A stretch of 37,137 nt of DNA from Clostridia bacterium. GTDB lineage: Bacteria > Bacillota > Clostridia > Christensenellales > Pumilibacteraceae. The notes below the pieces were generated by a model. That model saw only the letters and a list, made by a program, of their open reading frames with translations. It was not told the DNA's origin and made no database searches. The stretch is from assembly GCA_017623455.1 (NCBI GenBank), contig JAGAPA010000071.1, positions 1 to 37,137 of the forward strand, read 5' to 3'. Shown in pieces: positions 32,567-37,137 of the stretch (the first letter of the stretch is position 1; every line of letters begins with the position of its first letter). Both the position numbers and the translations under genes were made by a program.

Positions 32567-33346
32567 TTAATTACTTTCAATCATATTTTTAAGGCGTTGT
32601 ACTCTGTCATACGCCTTGCGAACAAACTCTTCTTTTGTGTATTTTTTGCAATACTCATCGTTATAGCATAGTTCCAAGGTCAAGTTTCCCTTATATCCAC
32701 ACGCCTTAAGCTCTTTGCAAATACGCTCAAAATCAATAGCACCGTCAAAGGGCAACCAGTGACAATCGCCCTTACCGTCATTATCGTGCAAATGAGTGCA
32801 AAACAATCGGTGACCGACTTTGGCTAAAAATCTCACGTCAGGCTCGTAGCACGCCTCATGTCCACAATCATAGCAAAAACCAACGTGTGAATCGGTGAAA
32901 AATTCCAAAGTTTTAAATAGATAGTCTGCGGAATTTATGTTCTCAAACGCAATTTTTACCCCTGCTTTTTTAGCATATTCCACAACAGGTATAAGTCTTT
33001 TAATCCCACACGCAAAGCTTGGATTTTTAGAAAAATCGGGAGCAACATGGACTACTATCAACGGGATTTTGTGCTGTACACAATTGTCCAAATTGGATAA
33101 CAGCACCTTACAATACTCATCGCCCTCACTCCCTTCCGACCAAATAGTCGTGCTTTGCGGAATAGTTGAGTGCGAGGTTTCCCAGTCTAAATTATGTAAA
33201 TAAGCAAGGCGTTCAACTTCTTTCAGTGCGTTTTTATCGTTTGCATAACACTCACCGGAAAAAAATCCGTCAAACCCGACCTTTTTCGCCATTGGAAACA
33301 TTTCTGCATAGCCCATTCCGTAAAAAACATCAATAAAAGTTTTCAT
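32567..33346 (-). CDS. Sugar phosphate isomerase/epimerase-like TIM barrel (AP endonuclease 2 fold)
   Basis: 259 residues. The xylose-isomerase-like barrel is seen in MAKKVGFDGFFSGECYANDK, IPLIVVHVAPDF, KIAFENINSADYLFKTLEFF (Glu metal ligand), VGFCYDCGHEACYEPD, FCTHLHDNDGKGDCHWLPFD (His-Asp ligands) and GNLTLELCYNDEYC (late Glu). Relatives isomerise or epimerise sugars or inositols, some cleave DNA at abasic sites; the FD.G.I....I pattern favours a sugar enzyme. It has a promoter at 33398-33426 and probably leads the transcript down to the zinc-ribbon gene. Confidence 0.88.
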   Translation of the reverse strand: MKTFIDVFYGMGYAEMFPMAKKVGFDGFFSGECYANDKNALKEVERLAYLHNLDWETSHSTIPQSTTIWSEGSEGDEYCKVLLSNLDNCVQHKIPLIVVHVAPDFSKNPSFACGIKRLIPVVEYAKKAGVKIAFENINSADYLFKTLEFFTDSHVGFCYDCGHEACYEPDVRFLAKVGHRLFCTHLHDNDGKGDCHWLPFDGAIDFERICKELKACGYKGNLTLELCYNDEYCKKYTKEEFVRKAYDRVQRLKNMIESN

Positions 33347-33353
33347 GTTTCCT

Positions 33354-33396
33354 CTCCTTTATTTCCTATTTTGACCGATTTCCCTTATACGTATAT
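33354..33396 (-). repeat. Leader repeat, copy 2
   Basis: The first 29 bases (33354-33382) match 31395-31423 exactly; 33380-33396 matches 31911-31927 exactly. On the minus strand this is the leader of the TIM-barrel gene, ending in an AAAGGAG ribosome site. Confidence 0.75.
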
Positions 33397-33397
33397 A

Positions 33398-33426
33398 AGT
33401 TTAACTTAAAATAAGCATAATGTCAA
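33398..33426 (-). promoter_or_regulatory. Promoter of the sugar isomerase-like gene
   Basis: A perfect TTGACA (33426-33421), a 17-base spacer and TAAACT (33403-33398) on the minus strand. The rest of the 33427-33582 interval is AT-rich and shows no further gene. Confidence 0.6.
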
Positions 33427-33582
33427 TACGTATTTTGAAAAATTGTACGCCTTTAGTTTTAAGTTATTTTTAATTGACGGTTACTCCTTAATCATAGTTC
33501 GCAACCGTTGTACTCGATTGTATACTTTACAACCAAACTTACTTAAAACAAAACGGTAATTTTTATACTAAAAACCCACAAG

Positions 33583-34344
33583 CTACAGTAGCTCCATTTC
33601 GGTGCGTATCGCATCGTCCATTTTGCTTTTCTCGTCGAAAATACGGTTTTTATCTTCTATAGTCTTAAACGATTCGTAATACCTTAACCCAAATTCTTGC
33701 AATGCCTTGTGATTAAAGTGCAGATTGTCGGGGTTTGAGAGTAAACCTTGTGCAGATGCAAACGCGGTATGCGGAGTAGTTTGAGCAAACTTAATTAGCG
33801 CTTCGTTTATATGCGGATAGTTTGCAAGCTGAGGAGATTCTATCCTGTCTTTCAAAAAATCGCCCAGCCCTCCCACGATAAGCGGAATATTTTGCGCATT
33901 GAGTTCTCTCTTTAACGCACTCATTATTGCGGTTATTTTTTCGAGATACTGCGGATACAAATCTTCCGCACAATCCCCCTCGCCCTGATGCCACAAAATT
34001 GCAACGAGGTGTGACGTTCTTTGAGCAAGTTTAGCGCAGTTTACGGCGTTATCGAAAAGCAAACCGCCCTCTTGCCATTGATCAAGACTCGTTCCTCCGT
34101 CAGCACACGGTATAACTCCAACGTCCACGCCTAAATGCTCATCCGCATATACGCTCGCAAAACTTTCTGCAAGACAAGTTCCCGAAAACGGTCTGTCGGG
34201 ATTGACGGGGCGGTACATCGTCTGCCACCTGCCGTTACGCAAAACCTTTAGCCTGCCGTTTTTTGTATCAAGAGGCCCTGCCTCACTAAGAGATCCTCGC
34301 CCTGCCATATTAGACTGTCCGATAATCAAAATAGAATGTATCAT
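33583..34344 (-). CDS. SASA-type carbohydrate esterase (sialate O-acetylesterase family)
   Basis: 253 residues. ILIIGQSNMAGRG carries the nucleophile Ser11; then PCADGGTSLDQW (the oxyanion Gly region), LVAILWHQGEGDCAED (WHQGE) and the DNLHFN dyad near residue 212. These are the blocks of the SGNH-like SASA/CE6 family, which removes acetyl groups from sugars such as sialic acid or xylan. No signal peptide, so it is intracellular, in keeping with the other glycan enzymes of the window. GGAGTAAATT lies before the ATG and overlaps the end of the 38-codon gene. Confidence 0.9.
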   Translation of the reverse strand: MIHSILIIGQSNMAGRGSLSEAGPLDTKNGRLKVLRNGRWQTMYRPVNPDRPFSGTCLAESFASVYADEHLGVDVGVIPCADGGTSLDQWQEGGLLFDNAVNCAKLAQRTSHLVAILWHQGEGDCAEDLYPQYLEKITAIMSALKRELNAQNIPLIVGGLGDFLKDRIESPQLANYPHINEALIKFAQTTPHTAFASAQGLLSNPDNLHFNHKALQEFGLRYYESFKTIEDKNRIFDEKSKMDDAIRTEMELL

Positions 34345-34347
34345 AAT

Positions 34348-34464
34348 TTACTCCTTTGTGCTTTTAACGATCGCCTTTGTCACTCTTGAAAATTCGGTGT
34401 GACGTACGGTTTTGATGCATACGTTGTAGAGATTTTGAAATATATGTTCTTTAATAAACTCCAT
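34348..34464 (-). CDS. Small 38-residue open frame with a good ribosome site
   Basis: ATG 34464 follows AGGAGATCAA, a good site, and the frame reads MEFIKEHIFQNLYNVCIKTV then RHTEFSRVTKAIVKSTKE before TAA. The stop is 3 bases before the ATG of the SASA gene, so the SASA ribosome site lies inside its last codons, as in translationally coupled pairs. It is a basic peptide with no family I recognise. It may be a small protein, a leader for the esterase, or the remnant of a larger gene. Confidence 0.5.
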   Translation of the reverse strand: MEFIKEHIFQNLYNVCIKTVRHTEFSRVTKAIVKSTKE

Positions 34465-34493
34465 TTGATCTCCTGTAATAATTTACTCTCCAA

Positions 34494-35375
34494 TCAGCTC
34501 TTATCGTACGTTGTATAACCAAACGATTCTATTTGCTTTTGCAAATCGTAAAAACGTTGTGCTGTTTTTCGCTTAGAGAAAAACTCCTTAATTTTGCTCT
34601 TTTGCAAGAAAACTATACGAGTTGTTTTAGGTGCTGTATAAAATACAAACGATAAGGCTGAGTCTGTTATATCCCGTTCTGCTACACAAATTCCATTGCC
34701 ACCGTGAATTTGTTGAAAATTATAGGCACACTCTCTAAAACTAATAAATTTCATATTTTTCAGCAATATACCGTTTGAATAAATTTTCGCAATATCATTT
34801 TCGGCAAACGAATCACAACCGTCAAACGTAATTTTTGATATTTGGAGATTGTTTTCATCCAAAGCATTTGCTTTAGCTAAAAGGCTATGCCAATCACAGC
34901 AAAAGGCAGAAAAGCCATCTTGATCAAATTTATTTTCGAATTGTCTTGGCGGATTTTGTAGATAAAAATCTTGTATCTGCTTTACGTAAGAAAGGACGGT
35001 CGCTTTATAATCTTCGAAAGTTACCGTATATTCAACACCGCTCTGTGTGCGAATAATAACGTCGTTATCTTTATGTATGACATCAAAATCTATACCGTTT
35101 GGACATCCGCTTATAATCACTCCGCTTCCACCGTGTGACGGAATTAAAAAGTGTCCGCAACAAGGGATCATTTGTTCTTCCGCTCCAATAAAATGATTTT
35201 CAAATATCGAACGTAAAAAACGGTATGCGGAAACACTTGCACACCAATATGAAACTTCATTTGATAGATTATGCCCATCAATTTTAAAAACAATTTTTCC
35301 ATGGGCGCAATAATCATATTCCCGTTCTTTTTGCGTGTCGCCTAAAAAATATAAATTTAATGCATACAACTCCAT
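34494..35375 (-). CDS. Hypothetical soluble protein of 293 residues
   Basis: No transmembrane or signal segments. Notable parts are QMIPCCGHFLIPSHGGSGV, GCPNGIDFDVIHKDNDVIIR, EYTVTFEDYKATVLSYVKQI, FYLQNPPRQF and GFSAFCCDWHSLLAKAN. The 'DFDVIH...V.FEDYK..VL.Y..QI.DFY..NPP......D..GF..F..DWH' arrangement is reminiscent of small Firmicute proteins found in accessory regions, sometimes as immunity-like proteins, but this is from memory and weak. No toxin gene is visible next to it. GGAAGTGATCAA precedes the ATG; the leader ACACGTTATTT is shared with 36210. Confidence 0.65.
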   Translation of the reverse strand: MELYALNLYFLGDTQKEREYDYCAHGKIVFKIDGHNLSNEVSYWCASVSAYRFLRSIFENHFIGAEEQMIPCCGHFLIPSHGGSGVIISGCPNGIDFDVIHKDNDVIIRTQSGVEYTVTFEDYKATVLSYVKQIQDFYLQNPPRQFENKFDQDGFSAFCCDWHSLLAKANALDENNLQISKITFDGCDSFAENDIAKIYSNGILLKNMKFISFRECAYNFQQIHGGNGICVAERDITDSALSFVFYTAPKTTRIVFLQKSKIKEFFSKRKTAQRFYDLQKQIESFGYTTYDKS

Positions 35376-35399
35376 TTGATCACTTCCTTTCCCGACACG

Positions 35400-35483
35400 T
35401 TATTTTTCTTCATTCGCTTGTAATTTTGAATATTTCTTTACTACGTTATTTCTTTCAATGGTGTCAAACATATACTCTTTCAT
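35400..35483 (-). CDS. Possible 27-residue open frame upstream of the 293-residue gene
   Basis: ATG 35483 to TAA 35400 reads MKEYMFDTIERNNVVKKYSK then LQANEEK. There is no clear ribosome site at the first ATG; AAAGAG lies before the second Met (35471). It could be a small leader peptide. Support is only the frame and its charged, helix-like composition. Confidence 0.25.
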   Translation of the reverse strand: MKEYMFDTIERNNVVKKYSKLQANEEK

Positions 35484-35514
35484 TTTTCAGTAAACACGGA
35501 AAATACTAACACGG

Positions 35515-36210
35515 TTATTTTTGAACAAACTCTCTTATATACAAAACCGATTTGTCCACATCGAAAGCCATAAATATATAATTATATTTAGAAACGGCTA
35601 CTTTTTCGGAAAAGCTTTTTGTTTCGTAACAATATATCAAAAAGTATTCGTAATCGTTTGTTTGAAAATCCGCAAGAATAGGTATCATATCTTTGATAGG
35701 CTCTTTTTCTGTGCACCATTTTTGATTATCCAAGTTGCTTATAAACAAGCTGATCTCTGTAGAATTGTTAAATCTTGCTACGGATTCATATTTACAATAA
35801 TTGTCTTCTCTGGAAATTTGCTTTCCGACTGTATGATCCTCTGTTATAACGGTTCGCGCCTTTGGAAAGCAAATTTCTAACTCTTTGCCCAGCTTTTCTA
35901 CATAGGAAGTATCCGTAGAGTAGTTAGTTAAGCCAATCAAGAAAAAGCAACCGAACCCAAACAACAAACCCGAAAAAATAATACCTATTATCAAGTTTTT
36001 CTTTCGTTTTAATAAAATTCCAAAAAGCAAGCATCCTATTGGGATAAGCATAAACAGCCAATAAATCCAGCTGTAATGAAGCATATAGTACATTCCTTCC
36101 ACTGTGGTTTCTCCCGGATGCTTACTACTCAAAACAGCAACTGTAAAAAAACCGACAAACAAACTTACAATTGCTAAAAAAATAAGAATAAATGACAGAA
36201 ATTTTTTCAT
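35515..36210 (-). CDS. Hypothetical membrane protein of 231 residues
   Basis: Start ATG 36210, with AAAGGAGATG upstream; an in-frame ATG at 36255 has none. The N-terminus MKKFLSFILIFLAIVSLFVG is hydrophobic; two more helices follow (WIYWLFMLIPIGCLLFGILL and NLIIGIIFSGLLFGFGCFFL). The C-terminal 140 residues are soluble and charged (EICFPKARTVITEDHT, NDYEYFLIYCYETKSFSE, NYIFMAFDVDKSVLYIREF). No family recognised. The leader (35385-35401 versus 36219-36235) resembles that of the 293-residue gene. Confidence 0.75.
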   Translation of the reverse strand: MKKFLSFILIFLAIVSLFVGFFTVAVLSSKHPGETTVEGMYYMLHYSWIYWLFMLIPIGCLLFGILLKRKKNLIIGIIFSGLLFGFGCFFLIGLTNYSTDTSYVEKLGKELEICFPKARTVITEDHTVGKQISREDNYCKYESVARFNNSTEISLFISNLDNQKWCTEKEPIKDMIPILADFQTNDYEYFLIYCYETKSFSEKVAVSKYNYIFMAFDVDKSVLYIREFVQK

Positions 36211-36365
36211 AATACATCTCCTTTCCTGACACGTTGTACCATATCTATCCGTCACAGAATAAAACTACAAAATGTATTTTACTTATCAAAGACCACTAAA
36301 TGATCTTCTTGATTGGGAGGTAAAAATCTCCATTCTTCGCATTTTCGTGCAGACGGTGTAAAAGT

Positions 36366-36896
36366 TTACTCTCTACAAATGCCCTTAATATCGAGTTGAT
36401 TTAGTAATGATTCCAATCCCACTCTATTGTCATACACCCCAAAAAGCACCTTGTGTTGGTTATCATAAACAGTGAGTTGATTGAACGAATAATGGTACGA
36501 TGCCATTTCGGAATATTTTACCAATTTTTTCTTAAACAGACGAACGACGAGTATTCCATCGGTTCGTATGATTTCGTATGTACGAAGTGCGAGCAGGGTG
36601 AGCAATAATGGAATTGCAATAATAAATATTGCCGAGAAAATAAATGCAATCCACGAATGTGTTGGAAAATCTTTTTCAAAAACACAAATCAATACAGTTC
36701 CAACTACAAATAGTGTAACTGTAATGATTAAAGCGACAACCGAACAAAGTGTAAACCTTCTTGGATATTTTGTTATAGTAATAAACTCATTTTCGTTTTC
36801 TTCTTTTTTTGATTTCCCGTATATCCAAGGAAGGATTATTGAAATTGCTAAAGGAATTAGAATTGCGGGTAATATTGCAAGAATCATTTCCATCAT
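36366..36896 (-). CDS. Hypothetical membrane protein of 176 residues, possible PH-like end
   Basis: ATG 36896 follows AAAGGAGCGATA. Helices are at about 5-25 (ILAILPAILIPLAISIILPW), 51-72 and 83-104. The C-terminal soluble part (RTYEIIRTDGILVVRLFKKK, KYSEMASYHYSFNQLTVYDN, KVLFGVYDNRVGLESLLNQL) resembles the bacterial PH-type domain that follows membrane pairs in many small Firmicute proteins. Function unknown. The same frame stays open for 28 more codons after the TAA. Confidence 0.72.
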   Translation of the reverse strand: MMEMILAILPAILIPLAISIILPWIYGKSKKEENENEFITITKYPRRFTLCSVVALIITVTLFVVGTVLICVFEKDFPTHSWIAFIFSAIFIIAIPLLLTLLALRTYEIIRTDGILVVRLFKKKLVKYSEMASYHYSFNQLTVYDNQHKVLFGVYDNRVGLESLLNQLDIKGICRE

Positions 36897-36971
36897 TATC
36901 GCTCCTTTCGTCTTGTTTACTAAACTGCTGTAAATTGTATTTTTGAGTATTGCTCGAAACTTATATTTGTC

Positions 36972-37137
36972 TTATGCGTTTTCCTTTGCGGTAGTGATGG
37001 AGGCAATGAGTTTCCTACGAATAGCACCACATTTATTTGCAAGTGTTTTATAAGTGCTTTCTTCCATCGAACCAACCTTGAAAAGAATTTCAAGCCAATA
37101 GTCGGTTTCATAGCATTCTTTGAGAGCAATCTCAAGC
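36972..37137 (-). CDS. Four-helix-bundle protein (23S rRNA intervening-sequence type), C-terminal part at the right edge
   Basis: The minus-strand frame from 37136 to TAA at 36972 gives 54 residues: LEIALKECYETDYWLEILFK, then VGSMEESTYKTLANKCGAIR and RKLIASITTAKENA. This matches the C-terminus of the small 'four helix bundle' protein family (EAL.E..YWL.LL...g.i....y..L.....el.rmL...i...k). The 5' part lies outside the window. These proteins are often found in intervening sequences of 23S rRNA genes or in accessory regions. Confidence is good for the family; function is unknown. Confidence 0.75.
   Translation of the reverse strand, partial: LEIALKECYETDYWLEILFKVGSMEESTYKTLANKCGAIRRKLIASITTAKENA

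Noticed and set aside
36920..37135. A 71-codon minus-strand frame at the right edge
   Set aside because: The neighbouring frame encodes a recognisable four-helix-bundle C-terminus over the same bases.

Overview
The window looks like a chromosome segment of a low-GC, endospore-forming Firmicute of the Clostridia type, probably a gut or rumen organism. The evidence is a complete GerA/GerB/GerC spore-germinant receptor operon, a fused IspD-IspF enzyme, an S4-domain RqcP-like protein, AGGAG-type ribosome sites, SigA-like promoters (TTGAAA/TATAAT with 17-bp spacers) and many cytoplasmic glycoside hydrolases. Assignments rest on motif recognition and recalled families. No database search was run.

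Layout. 1-444: the 5' half of a GH39-like glycosidase running off the left edge, with three 20-21 bp direct repeats upstream of a promoter whose -35 is poor. 593-2856: housekeeping genes (MGMT-like protein; ybaK-rqcP-ispDF operon). 2992-6741: spore germinant receptor operon. 6781-9533: a leaderless AraC-family regulator divergent from a GH127-like beta-L-arabinofuranosidase. 9534-9760: a 22-bp tandem repeat array and a bidirectional terminator. 9761-14190: a very large membrane TIR-domain protein, divergent from two small paralogous membrane proteins. 14295-20189: phosphatase, DMT transporter, glutamine-amidotransferase-like hydrolase and GH38 alpha-mannosidase, the last divergent from a second AraC regulator. 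20304-27948: a probable operon of serine hydrolase, GH42-like glycosidase, two PHP phosphoesterases, an acyltransferase remnant, a parallel beta-helix protein, a LUD protein and a DUF1810 protein. 28085-37137: an accessory-looking, AT-rich stretch of small membrane proteins with paralogous copies and duplicated promoter/leader sequences, plus a sugar isomerase-like TIM barrel, a SASA carbohydrate esterase and the 3' end of a four-helix-bundle gene at the right edge.

How the genes work together. The glycosidases (GH39, GH127, GH38, GH42-like, beta-helix) show no signal peptides, so they probably act on imported oligosaccharides. Two AraC regulators each sit back to back with a glycosidase, which suggests substrate-specific local control. 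No sugar importer is present, so uptake must be encoded elsewhere.

The most unusual content is: (i) the TIR protein, with zinc ribbon, TPR-like module, TIR, a second TPR-like module, seven GYKDA repeats, about nine membrane helices and a Cys-rich tail, next to its two small membrane neighbours; (ii) the operator-like triple direct repeat upstream of the GH39 gene; (iii) the duplicated terminator-plus-promoter cassette and paralogous lipoprotein-like membrane proteins at 28-31 kb; and (iv) the leaderless regulator gene.
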